Shown: positions 50,609 through 64,000 of the stretch, piece by piece | Layout: every line of letters starts with the position of its first letter | How positions within the stretch are numbered: the stretch's first letter is position 1 | From: Limanda limanda | Taxonomy: Eukaryota > Chordata > Actinopteri > Pleuronectiformes > Pleuronectidae | NCBI RefSeq assembly: GCF_963576545.1 | Contig: NC_083639.1 | Location: 15,192,118 to 15,256,117 of the forward strand | Direction: 5' to 3' | Length of the DNA: 64,000 nt | The notes under the pieces: generated by a model | Seen by the model: the letters and a program-made list of their open reading frames with translations, nothing else | The model's database searches: none | What the model was told of the DNA's origin: nothing | Position numbers and translations under genes: made by a program

Positions 50609-52271
50609 TTAAACATGTGTGTTGTTCTTCATCTGTTTTCCAGGAGCCATCATACGCTGCCTATTCAAGATAAACAAAGTATTTAGGAATAATAATAAAA
50701 TGAAAAGTTATTTCAGTGACTTGTGTCACCACAATGGAATTAAATAGGAAACAGGTCTGTGAATTCACTGAGGTCTGGTTTAAGTCAAAACTTTTACGAA
50801 ACATGAAACACACAAAGAATTCACTTTCAGCGACACTAAATCCCTCTATTGAAGAGGCTTTGAACAGCATTGAGGCCTTTGTGGATATAAAACTACGGGC
50901 TATTCAAATTTCATAAAAATTTCTTTGAAGATTTGCACAAATAGCAATATCATAAATTACACTGATTATAGGGTAAATAGAGACAAAGCTTATTGTTTAT
51001 TTTATGAGGATGAATTAAATATTTACAATATTCTTCAAGAAGATATGAAAATAATTATTTAAGAAAAATATCTGGGGTGGGTTCGGGACTAATTACTTTA
51101 AAATCCTAGCGAAGATTCGGAGTGATAAAAGAACAACTTACTTTCTTCTGTGGTGGTGCGGGCATCTCCGCGTCCTTATTTCTACAGCAAATCAAGAGTG
51201 TTAATCATTACACACCGATTACAGCAAACTCACCAACGTTTAAATCAAAAGCAGAAATGAATACTGAAAATGTTCAGGTGAAAATAACAAGCTTCCGGTT
51301 AAATCAGCTTGTGTTAAACACTATTCAGCTTGGTAAGAGGCAGGCAGGCCCATGAAGCCTGGAGGGCTGCCAGGTCTGAGATACCACACACACTTACGGT
51401 TACAGTACAGGCTGGTGATGATGAGGAGGAGGAGAAGAAGGCCACAGCCGCCGGCCAGTGGTCCCAGAATGATGGTTGAGCAATAGATGGAAGGACTGGT
51501 TTCACCTACGAAACATGTCCTCTGTCAAACCCAGTCTTTCTACAGAGGATTGTTAAACAGAATTGCACATTACTTGTTTAAGTGCCGCTCTTACAAACAC
51601 AGGGCTTGGTGGTCGCGGGGGGGTTTGGAGTCCCAGTGGTGACGAGTGGTGCTCTGGTCGTGACCTCAGCTTTTTTCTCTAAGACACAGGAAGAATGCGA
51701 GGTGAAGATAAATCCACCATGTGTTGATCAGACCAGACGTACAGGAAACTAATCTCACCTCCGATCAGTCGAGTTACTTTGCCAAATATCAGCTCGTTGT
51801 TTTTAATGCAGGCACAGCCGTAGGCGCCGCTGTCCCGAGCTTTGCTGAAGGACTTCAGCGACAGGATTCGTTTGTCCATCTTCGAGTCATCAACGTTTGA
51901 GGAGAGAGGAGTCGCGGTTGACTTTTTCTTGCCATTCATGTCAAAAGAAGCGATGAATTCCATCCCTGATTCGTCCAGAACTCGGAACCAGATGACCATG
52001 GAGTAAGCCACAGGAGGCTCGCACTTGATTTCAATCGTCGCCCTCTCTTTTACGACTATGTCACCAGCTCCTGAGACACTCGCTAAAAAAACAACATAAT
52101 AAAATGGAAGCATTCAAAAATATATATCACCTCTAGGTTTCAGGGGCCCTCGATTCAAAGACGAGAAAAAGATCATAGGGCCCTTCAAAGCTTTGTATGA
52201 ATAAACTTTATATCAAACTTACTTTGATAAAACACCAGAATCACCAGCATCTGAATCCACTTTTGGTCCAT
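50609..52271 (-). CDS. cd8a: T-cell surface glycoprotein CD8 alpha
   Basis: CD8 alpha is a T-cell co-receptor chain for MHC class I. The six exons are 52271-52223, 52082-51759, 51678-51595, 51505-51398, 51181-51142 and 50660-50609, with phases 1-1-1-1-2, giving 218 residues. In order: a signal peptide (MDQKWIQMLVILVFYQ...); an Ig V domain with Cys37, Trp48, DSGAYGC (Cys106) and the J-like FGKVTRLIG; a Thr/Pro hinge with CVC (151-153); a membrane segment with LGPLAGGCGLL and TSLYCN, very close to human WAPLAGTCGVLL/LYCN; and a basic tail, RTRRCPHHHRR. The tail has C-P-H in place of the mammalian CxCP Lck-binding motif, as reported for teleosts. The last small exon ends APGKQMKNNTHV. The start has AAA before ATGG. 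A 3' UTR probably runs to about 49.75 kb (TTTATT at 49769 and 49782, minus-strand AATAAA). Transcription converges with cast. Confidence 0.95.
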
Positions 52272-52380
52272 TTTGATCTCGCAGACGACAATAGGTTGAG
52301 AACCAGGCTTTGTGGTGCTTGCTGGCGCCTGCCTAGAGATAATTCAGCGAGATATCAAACCACGCCCCACCTGTAACCTT
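52272..52380 (-). promoter_or_regulatory. cd8a: cd8a proximal upstream region with RUNX-like sites
   Basis: Within about 100 bases upstream of the ATG there are TGTGGT at 52311-52316 and AACCAC at 52358-52363. Both match the RUNX core (in opposite orientations), and CACCTG, an E-box, follows. Runx3 and E-proteins act on mammalian Cd8 loci; their use here is inference. Confidence 0.3.
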
Positions 52381-53032
52381 CTTCTCCGCCGTGTCAAATG
52401 GGATCATTGCAGCTCAGCATTTGCAGAGGCCTCCTGCAGCACGGTCGTGGTCTGCGACACGTTTTGAAGATGGAGCCCACCGAGGTGCAGCTCCTTCACT
52501 CATCCGGCACAAAGCATCGAACAGACTTCATCCACGGGCCACTGTGTGTAGGCTGAGAGAGGATGAGGGGCACGACGTGTACAACACAGAGAGCACATGT
52601 GTGTGGCAGCTCACTTAAAACAAATACACCCCTGTTGTGGGTGTGAAAAAATCTCATTTGAATTTCAAGAAGAACATATTTCAACAGACTCGTCTTTGTA
52701 CGCAAATGGAAGCAGGAGCGTGTGAAGGGTATTTAAGTAAGAAACTTTGACCTTTCTCCCTCCTGTCTGAGATTTGACATTTGTCTTTTATAATACTTGA
52801 ACACATTACCGTATTCTTTCATATTCCCAACCTCAGTATATTTTGATCTTAAATGTAATGAGGCATTTTCGTAAGAACCTTTTTGTTTCATTCAGTTCGT
52901 GATCGTGCTCAATTGTCGTTTCCTTCCCAGATAGCATGTTGAGAATGTGTTCAGACTGAGGAGGTGATAATAACATTATTCTGACCGGCTGTTTATCGAA
53001 ATAAAAAACGACTATTCCAGCGTAAAACTGTG

Positions 53033-53555
53033 TTAAAGGTTCATTGTGTAAGATTTAGGGGAAAGGGATCTTTTGGCAGAAATTGAATATAAAATAATCC
53101 TAAACAGTGTTTTTCATCTAAATTGTACAAATGGTTGTTTTCTTTACATTACACTACATTACAATTCATTTAGCTGACGCTTTTATCCAAAGCGAATTAC
53201 AATAAGAGCATTCACCATGAGGGTACAAACCCAGAACAACAAGAATCAAGAAAATACAACAACAACAAAGGTAAGAGTCCCTTTAAGGAGCCATGAACCT
53301 TCTCTTTACCCTAGAATGGGCCCTTTATATTTGAATACTTTATATTTGCATAGGGTGCGGGTCCTCTCTACAGAGCCTGCCATGTTTTTTACATTGGCCC
53401 AGACTGGACAAACTAAGCACCTTTTGAGTTTTTATGACAACTGAAGGCTTCCACAGGTTTTCTTTCATGTTCGGAAGGGGAGGGTGAGTTGAGGGGTGTT
53501 CAGCTGCAACAACTCTGCACTAGATGGCACTAAATTCTATACTCTGAACCTTTAA
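53033..53555. mobile_element. MITE with terminal inverted repeats, interrupted by a second insertion
   Basis: The left end TTAAAGGTTCATTGTGTAAG and the right end (reverse complement TTAAAGGTTCAGAGTATAG) are inverted repeats. The body contains AGGGGAAAGGGATCTTTTGGC and ACTAGATGGCACTAAATTC, which I recognise from a widespread fish MITE. A second repeat of about 155 bases (53148-53302) is inserted in the middle, flanked by TCTTTAC on both sides. It carries GCTGACGCTTTTATCCAAAG, another common fish dispersed-repeat motif. Confidence 0.7.
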
Positions 53556-53768
53556 TGTGAAAAAATATGTCACTGCAGGACCATCAAACGCTGACGTTTT
53601 GACATTTTAAAAGCAAAACAGAGCGAATGGAAAATGACTCCTACATCAGTGGTTGGGTTGTGGTGAAAAGTGCAACATGTCTGAGTGATTGTCATGGGTT
53701 CAGTTTGTATTAAAGTCATTTTTCACAAAAACTTTTAAGGAAAGATGATGACACCAGAAACAAAACTC

Positions 53769-53890
53769 ACCACCAATCAGTCCAGTGACATTGCTGAATA
53801 TCAGTTTGTTATGTTCATATTCACACAGATGTCAATGCTGCTGTCACAAGCTTTGCTCAAGGAATTCAAAGGAAAATTCTAAAATAAGCC
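53769..53890 (-). pseudogene. Broken cd8a-like Ig exon (partial)
   Basis: On the minus strand this matches the 3' half of cd8a exon 2 (51759-51875). Shared blocks include CTGATATT, GACAGC, AGCAAAGCT and ACTGAT, and the GT donor (GGTG|GTGAGT) is kept at the same point. One frame reads NSLSKACDSS, against cd8a KSFSKARDSG, then meets stops and a frame change. The 5' half of the Ig exon and the other exons are not visible. It lies between cd8a and cd8b, so it is most simply the remnant of a third tandem cd8 copy. Confidence 0.65.
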
Positions 53891-54299
53891 GGTGTGACTT
53901 GATTTAAACTCACTCGCTCCGTGTGAAACCTGCTCTAACAGTTGTGGGGAAGTGAAACTAATGCGATCAGATGAGGAGAGATTGCGAGCTACAGCAACTG
54001 TGGCGCAACCCCGGGCCTGTCCTATTTCCTTTACAGTTATGGAAAGTAAAATGCAACAATTTGATGATGGGCAACAATAGCTGACATTTTGGCTCCAGTG
54101 GGCGATTTATCTGTTCCACTGGTGGGTGGAGAAACAGAGAAAGAGAGTTGAATAACAGAGAGGAGGAAACAACATTAACCGGCTGTACAAACTTCCTCTT
54201 CCCCCTCTCACACAATTTCTTCAATCTTCGTTATCTTCTCAACTTAAGTTTGATTTGTGTTTTTCAAAAGTTACTTCGACAGCTATTACAAATGAAACC

Positions 54300-54741
54300 A
54301 TGATGGAAACCATGGTGGTTTCAGGTTTCTGCCTGATTTTCGGTGAGCAGGGGATTCTGTTGATGCTGTGTGTCAGAAGGGAGACCCAGTCAGAACGTCC
54401 TCAGTGAGCCCACCTCACCTTTCCATCCTCTGCTTCAGGTCTGAGTCACTCCAACACCTGCATGGGCTTCCCTGTCTTAGTCACACAGAGGGTATCCAAC
54501 CTGAAACTCAAACCTGTGTGTGTGTGTGTGGCATGTAGTGGTGATCAGGGAACGTCGGTGCGAGAGAACCCTTGTGTCGCACAGCTTGAAATTCAAAAGC
54601 GGGGAGAAAGGACGTCCTTACATTCGGACAACAGCCTCTATAACATTAAGGCTTCTTCTCCACTTGTCACTGTTCTGTCGCTGGACCAGCAGTTTCAGGC
54701 ATTGTGGGAAATGGAGTTGCAAGGGGGAAGTAACAACCAGG
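54300..54741 (+). CDS. Unrecognised candidate secreted protein, two exons
   Basis: Exon A, 54300-54342, starts MMETMVVSGFCLIF, a short signal-peptide-like stretch, with a GTGAGC donor in phase 1. Exon B, 54439-54741, has a TTCAG acceptor and a GTGAG donor, is 303 bases, phase 1 to 1, and is fully open (LSHSNTCMGFPVLVTQ...; later NIKASSPLVTVLSLDQQ). The arrangement (leader exon, then a phase 1-1 exon) is that of immunoglobulin-superfamily genes. The sequence contains five Cys, but no Trp and no DxGxYxC motif is evident, so I cannot call it Ig. Part of exon B spans a short GT repeat. ETS-like CTTCCTCTTCC lies about 110 bases upstream. No third exon was found. It could be a real lineage-specific gene, a decayed one, or chance. 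Confidence 0.25.
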
Positions 54742-54777
54742 GTGAGTTGAGATGGAGAGCTCTGAAATGGAGGAATT

Positions 54778-54813
54778 GAACACTTGCAGGTGCCTGAGCG
54801 CCTGCAAGTGTTC
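54778..54813. other. Perfect 13-bp stem hairpin
   Basis: GAACACTTGCAGG pairs exactly with CCTGCAAGTGTTC across a 10-base loop. It lies 37 bases beyond the donor of the candidate exon at 54439-54741. Confidence 0.8.
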
Positions 54814-58014
<3,201 letters not shown>

Positions 58015-61000
58015 TCAGGGCTTATGTCTCATCCTTAATGGAGCAAAACAAAACAAAGAAATGCTTAAGTATAGTCAATGAGGTAAATCTAGATTATGAT
58101 ATAATATAATCTAGATTTGCAGTTTCTAATCGATATTTATTTTTCATCATACAGGAAAAATAATCTTACCTCTCAAAGTGGTGGCGGCATTTCTTTGGAA
58201 GCCCTGTAAACAAGAAAGTGTTAAAATAAAATGAAACCCATAGATATACAAATATATGTCGATATATTGTAACTCTATAAACCATTTAGCCCTATACTCA
58301 CGGCTGAAGTAGTACAGTGTGCAGACGAGAGCCAGAGCCAGGACCCCAGTGGCTCCAACCAACGGCCACAGAACCAGGTAGTCACAGCCATCTAGAGCAG
58401 ACACACACAATATACACAGCAAGGTTTCCTTTAAACGAAGTAGCTTATTGCACTGTAGCCATCAGAGATATAAGACATGACTTCTTTTGGAGCAGCACAG
58501 ACGATTTAAACATGTAACCTCACAATGTGCTTTCACATCATAAGGCCTATGAACCCGAGCGATGACACACAACATACAGATTCTGAACTGCCATCTACGC
58601 AAGCTCTCATTTTCCTTCAAAGCAAATTCTAGATAACTCACCATGTGTAGGTTTCTTCTTAGGGCAGCGGCAGACGGACTTGACTGGAGGTTTGGGTTTT
58701 GGCTTAGGGGGGGCCGTCGGAGTGGTCCCTGTCAGATAAGAACCATATAGACAGATGACAAGTAAACAAACTGAAGCAAGACGGTAAGGAATCTTTTATG
58801 GACCTAAAGAGATCTAGACATATTCAACCTGTCCCTATTTTCAATCATACATTCTTTCGACCACAGTCTGAGACACATGTTCTTTCTACAAACACATCAT
58901 GTATATTGCTTGCGTATGACTTGCATGTACCTGTTGGGCCAGTGGGCAGTTTTTCTTCACTCAAAGACATTCAAAATGAACTGTACGTGTACATTTTAGA
59001 AAGATGTCAGTTTTATCTCTTCAAAACGTTTGATGTACATACATTTGGAGCGTCCAATTACTCAAAGAGTTTTGCCGCCGCACTCAGATCAGTGAGGTTA
59101 CCTTGAAAACATTGGGTCAGAACTAATAATTAAAGGAAAAGGATTAATAACCAGTTTCCAATAATATCATTTTTTTGATTTGTAAGTTTAACTTTTTTAA
59201 AGGACAGTGGAAAGTGGAGAGTTAGGAAAGATACTAAGAGAGGGACGTGGCAAACTGCATCTGTGAACGCCGCATCGTACCTGGTGCTACATAAAGTCAA
59301 ACTTTTAATTGACAATAAGTGTTCAAATATTGTGTTTGATGTCCTTTGGATACAAAAGGCAGATATTTGTTTATGATTTTCATTCAAAATCTTGATATTG
59401 GCTGCTGTAAATGACGCTCTTGAAATGTCATTGTACAAACCTCCCGGCCGAAGAACAGTCCCAGACCTCCATGTATCTTGACCGCCGTTGTCCCTTAAGA
59501 CGCAGGAATAAGTCCCTTCGTCGTCCTCCGTCACGCCGTCGATGCGCAGCACAAAGGCGGTATTCCCTCTCTTACTGAGTGTAAACCGTGCCTCTTCTAC
59601 GCCAGCCCCGTATTTAACACGCTGAGCTTTGTTGCTTGTGCCCAGGAACTGTAGGTCGCTGTGAAGGGGAGTCCTGCGGAACCAGTAGACTGATTCACAG
59701 GAGTTGATGCAGTTGCACTCGATATTCTCCTGCCTGGAAATCTTAGGATACAGAACTTTGAGGGGTTCTTGAAGGAGGATCTGGCTCAAACCTAAGCAAC
59801 AGAAAAAGAAGACAGTTTGAGACACCTTTAGTCAACTCCTACAGCCTGAAATGAGAGTTTATGCCCTTTTATTATCAACAGTTTAGGCTTTCGAACGCTG
59901 TAGCGTAGTCGAGGCCAAACTCTAAAATCATGTTTTGTCTTAAAATGTTTACTCAGTCATCTTTGGGGTTCAGAGACTTTTGTCAACAACGTGCATGTGC
60001 AGTCTCTCTAAACAAAGTTACGAGTAATCGTAAAGTAAAAGCACAAACAAGTGATTGTACTTCAAGCAATGCAGAAAAAAAACGCAACATAGGAACACTA
60101 CAGCTATCGCGTGTGTCACAAGACAATGAAGCCGGAGAGCGAAGAAATCTCTTGTCTATATTTTAAACTTGTGTAAGTGACATTTTAAAAATAGCTTCAT
60201 GAGAAGACTGCTTTAGCATTTATGCAATGTTTAAGGGATGGCTTCATTGGAAGAGCTGTTTCAAGTCAGGTGTGTAGGTTTACGCCTGTTGCAATGACTC
60301 GTCTTATGAAATGTCTAAAGGTAAGAGAGGCTGCCTGTGTGTGGGGAAAGGTTAAGACTCACTGAACTGATCCTCTTGTTCTTGTCAACATATATGAAAT
60401 TTACGGACTGCGTGGCGTTCATGAATTCACCAAACAGATGTTATATTTATATAATGAGTCTGACTTCACAAAACACCTCGTTTAAATGTTTTGATAGAGC
60501 GACAATATATAAGAGTATAAATGAATGATATAAAATGAACCTGCCGCAGAGCACCGGCAGGGTCATGACTGTAACTTTAATCCTCACTGTGCATTTTGCA
60601 TCTTTACACTAATCAATTAATTTACGTATTAAATGCATCAGTCATGTATCGTATAAATAGTAGGACAAATAGTATAAATCCCAAGATAGAAAAATATGAG
60701 GTAACCTGCACGGCAGTTTGGCGATTACAGTTTTAACAATTAAATCAAAGGCTGCTGGGTCGGCCGATTCAAACTGAACCATGCAAGAGATGGATTCTTC
60801 AAAACATATTTCATCTCTCAACCCAAACTATTAGGACTAGAAATGTTCTAGACATAATTTAGGTTACACGCAAGATACTTTCCCAAGGAAGGAGACATCA
60901 GAACCTCCCTCACTACAGGCCCCTGACCGAGTGATGATGTTGACAACGATGGAGCCTTACAAGTAAACGCACATATTTAGAAATACCATGGTCCTACCTG

Positions 61001-61052
61001 CTGTCCACAGAGAAACAGTCAACAGTGTCCATGCCAGCAGAAGCGTGGTCAT
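58015..61052 (-). CDS. cd8b: T-cell surface glycoprotein CD8 beta
   Basis: This is the partner chain of CD8 alpha. The six exons are 61052-60998, 59791-59441, 58728-58642, 58391-58302, 58203-58170 and 58033-58015, with phases 1-1-1-1-2 like cd8a, giving 211 residues. In order: a signal peptide ([19 protein letters not shown]); an Ig V domain with IECNC (Cys44), SVYWFRR (Trp55) and DDEGTYSC (Cys115); a hinge [21 protein letters not shown]; a membrane segment [20 protein letters not shown]; and a short tail [11 protein letters not shown] ending MRHKP. The CRH in the tail mirrors the CPH of cd8a, the teleost CxH form of the Lck-binding motif. The final exon uses a weak TTAAG acceptor, so the last six residues are less certain. 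The 1.2-kb first intron (59792-60997) holds nothing recognised. The beta name rests on its difference from cd8a and on FRR in the V domain; expression would confirm it. Confidence 0.9.
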
Positions 61053-64000
61053 CTTGGCTTGTCGTAAGGGTGTGTGTGTGTAAGCGTGTTTATGTGTTGA
61101 GTGGTAGCCGAGGGAAACTGCTGATACTTTCTGTTCCTGCTTATCTATCTGTCAGAGAAGATGGGAGGACCTGAGCAGACAGGGCCCTGTGAGTCGTCAA
61201 GGTGAAACCTCAGTGTGACGCACTCAGGGCCTATCAGAGTGGGTCGCACAGTGGCACTGCTGAAAAGACCACTTACACTGAAGCGTGTGTAAAAACACAA
61301 CAGACAGCAGGGGAACATGATTCCAGCATTAACCAGATGCTGATGGTCTGATCCGACTGAACGGTTGTTTTCACCTCAGAGAGGCAGGTTGTTAATGGAG
61401 AAACTTTCAGCTCTACATAATAATTATGTAGTGTCTCATGGATGATGACAACGAGATGAAAACATTGAGTTGTTTCATCACAGCTGACATGAGACCACAT
61501 ATCAAGCAATATAAAAGTAGTGTGTTCACTTGCAGCAGTTTGCAGCACTGTGGTCTCTGCCCAGGTGCATGACCTAGAGCTCAGCGGAGTCCCACATATT
61601 GCAGCTTCACGCCGCGCTGCAGAGCACGGATAGGGAATACCAATGTACGGAGCTAAAACTTTAGGTAGGAGCTGGAAACAAGGGGTCAATAGTATAAATG
61701 ATGTGTGGTATGTTGGTGGGTGTGTATAGCAACTTCAGTTATTTCTCTTAAACTGCCGGAATGAAGACACATTTCTTACATGTGCACGGTATCTGGCAAA
61801 AATAAACCGCTGAAATGCTTCATCCTCTGTGAAAAGGTTCATTTTTATTCAGCTGCATCGGGATAAACTGTAATGGTGTCGGTATCAGTGGATAAATAAA
61901 GTTTAACAGTGGAATCATTCATTCTTAATTATTTCAACAGATTGAATATGTTTTTCCCATTATTTTAATGAGCAGAAGTTGATTTTAAGTGGGAATTTTT
62001 TAACTTAGTATATATTCTAAAGAAGCGGCCCTCTGAATTTCTTCTTGATCCTTTTCTTTCTTTGTCACGTGAATGTTCAATCATTATCAGTTTGGATCAA
62101 TCTGACATAGTTCAAAATAGTTAAATGCAAATACCCACTTTTTGTATTTATAAAGTAGATCCGTTGACGACCAGACGAAAACTATGAAAAAGTGAAAACG
62201 CAGGGGCTGGTTGGTGTTCAAGTTAGATGTCATCTAGCACTCACACATACAGTATGACAGGTTCAGTTGGTTATGTAACTAATGAGTCAGTAAGGGTCTC
62301 AGCTTCCAATTATTTACAGCATCGATTGATTTGTGTATCAATTGTTTAATGGCTCAGTCTTTAAAATGTCAAAAAAGTGTAAGATTTCCCATCGCAATCC
62401 TCAAAAGCCTCAGGGATTTTCTTTAAATAGACTTTACTTTGCCAAATATCAGCCGAAGGTAACCTCACTTGTGACAGAAAACAGAAAATCTATACGTTTC
62501 AAACATTGGAAACAATGAACGACAGAGGACTTTTGCTCGTCTAGTGATGTAACAACCCCAAATTACATGACAGACTCAGAGAGATTCTGCGTTCATGAGC
62601 GGTTTCGACATTATGAAGACCCAAGGAACCACAGGATATTTCATTGTAATTAATATCTGACTTAAAAGACACACTTAAAATGCTTTTGCCTGTTCACAAG
62701 TCCTATCATCCACAGAACTCAGACTGATGAAGCTAAACGTGTGTATGTGTCAAGGTAAGGGCGTATAACGGTCTGGCGGGGGTCTTAAAATGAGAGGATG
62801 TGGGCACCGTATCGCTCTACGGGGGTCGAGGCCTCGAGCGACACAGGGAACAAGACCACAGGATTCTTTGAAAACAGGAGATCTCAGGGGGCCTCAGACG
62901 GAGCTGCTCTTTACACATCGCTCCGCTACAAAGCCTTTGTTGCACTCTGTGCGCCGACGCTTCAATTCAAAGGCAAATCTTGTTCTCATTTCACTTCTCT
63001 CCTGCTGTCATCAGCCAATTCTGAAAAAGTTTAGTTCAGCAGTAATCATCAAGTCTTTGCACAGCAGCGTTTCATCATCTTTATCAAATTTCGTCATTTT
63101 CATTTGCTTTCAACTCGTGTATTGAGCAATGATCAAACTTTAAATCAAGTTTTTATAACAATTATTTCACTTTTAAATATACTTTAAAGCAGATTTTTCA
63201 CTTTGAATCCTGTGAAACACTAATCAGTTTTTCCAAAAAGTAAATACTGTGCACCTATCTGTTCCAACGCTCCTGACACAATGCAAAATAGCCCTTATAC
63301 TGAAACTGACCTGTTAATCTCATGGCCTGTTAAGAGCATGTACCGACAGCTTCTCATGGCACCTGCATTTAGAGTAGTGTGACACCAGTTCAGTGTGAAG
63401 TCTTGTTAAAGTCCATAATGCCTTCAGAATTGTTCCTTGAAAAGTCTTTAGCAAAAAATGTGGATAAACGTAAATAATCGTGTCTCTTTTCAGGCACCTT
63501 TAACTATTGTAAACTGTTTCAGTTCATCAGATATTGCACCTGAACATGAATTCTGAAGTTTGTAAAGAGCTGTCCTCATTTGAACTATTGCACCTGTCTG
63601 ACCCCAAACACTTTATGTGCTATTTACATGTGCAATGGGGGTGTCACACATGCACACAGAATGCACTGTAGACTGGGGCAATGCCTCCACACCCTCCTGT
63701 TTGTTTACAGTGTTGTGGTGTTGCAGTGAACGTACAAAGTGCTCAAGGCCTGTTGTATCAAATCGTTAACATTATATTCAGTTAGCCTTGTTTGTGTCTT
63801 TCTGAAGTGCAAGCAGACATTACCGCACAAGAAATGAAATGACTTGAACTTCCAACATCTGTGGGCTTCTATTTGCTTTACTGCTGCGTTGAAGCTCAAC
63901 AGCGCCAACCGCAGACTGTTAGAGGGAACACAAGCAAACGCAGCCTTGCAAGGAGCGGATACACATACAGTACATAGCATAAACTAATGAAATGCTAATC
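61053..64000. other. cd8b upstream region and right flank
   Basis: No recognised gene. Just upstream of cd8b, a minus-strand AGATAAG (plus-strand CTTATCT, about 61140-61146) is a GATA-type site about 90 bases before the ATG. Open frames at 61273-61689, 62790-63125 and 63705-63980 lack family motifs. A 20-base match to cd8a exon 2 occurs at about 62432-62451. Confidence 0.5.

Noticed and set aside
61273..61689. 138-residue minus-strand open frame upstream of cd8b
   Set aside because: No recognisable domain, no splice signals consistent with joining cd8b, and no signal peptide.
62790..63125. Overlapping plus-strand open frames near the right end
   Set aside because: Two frames are open over the same bases, with no codon bias or motif to support either.

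Overview
This window is vertebrate nuclear DNA from a teleost fish, most likely a percomorph. The genes are split by GT-AG introns, long pure microsatellites are common, and short fish-type transposon relics lie between genes. No prokaryotic, organellar or viral genes are visible. Gene names rest on exon-by-exon translation compared with remembered family sequences; no search was run.

Four genes are clear. (1) pcsk1 (prohormone convertase 1/3) is on the minus strand at the left edge, with coding exons 1-6 (7607 down to 248); the rest lies beyond the window. (2) cast (calpastatin, the calpain inhibitor) is on the plus strand from about 14.7 to 49.7 kb. It has three candidate alternative first exons, an unstructured L region, five full A-B-C inhibitory units and a worn C-terminal sixth. 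All its assigned internal exons begin and end in phase 0. (3) cd8a (50609-52271, minus) and (4) cd8b (58015-61052, minus) are tandem T-cell co-receptor genes, both complete: signal peptide, Ig V domain, hinge, membrane segment and short tail. pcsk1 next to cast matches the vertebrate order ELL2-PCSK1-CAST; here cast is followed tail-to-tail by the cd8 pair.

Layout: 1-7.7 kb pcsk1; 7.7-8.3 kb its promoter region, with two perfect cAMP-response elements; 8.3-14.7 kb intergenic, including a 510-bp GATA array; 14.7-33.5 kb cast alternative first exons and long introns; 33.5-37.3 kb cast L-region exons; 37.3-48 kb cast inhibitory units; 48.1-49.7 kb cast 3' UTR, meeting the cd8a 3' end; 50.6-52.3 kb cd8a; 52.3-58 kb spacer with a nested mobile element, a broken cd8a-like exon and an unrecognised two-exon reading frame on the plus strand; 58-61 kb cd8b; 61-64 kb no recognised gene.

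The genes are not a functional operon. PCSK1 works in secretory granules, CAST restrains cytosolic calpains, and CD8A/CD8B form the MHC class I co-receptor. The points most worth checking are the near-identical triplicated calpastatin cassettes, the alternative cast first exons (one with an N-myristoylation signal), the third cd8-like relic, the exact 95-bp duplication in a pcsk1 intron, and the novel two-exon frame at 54300-54741.
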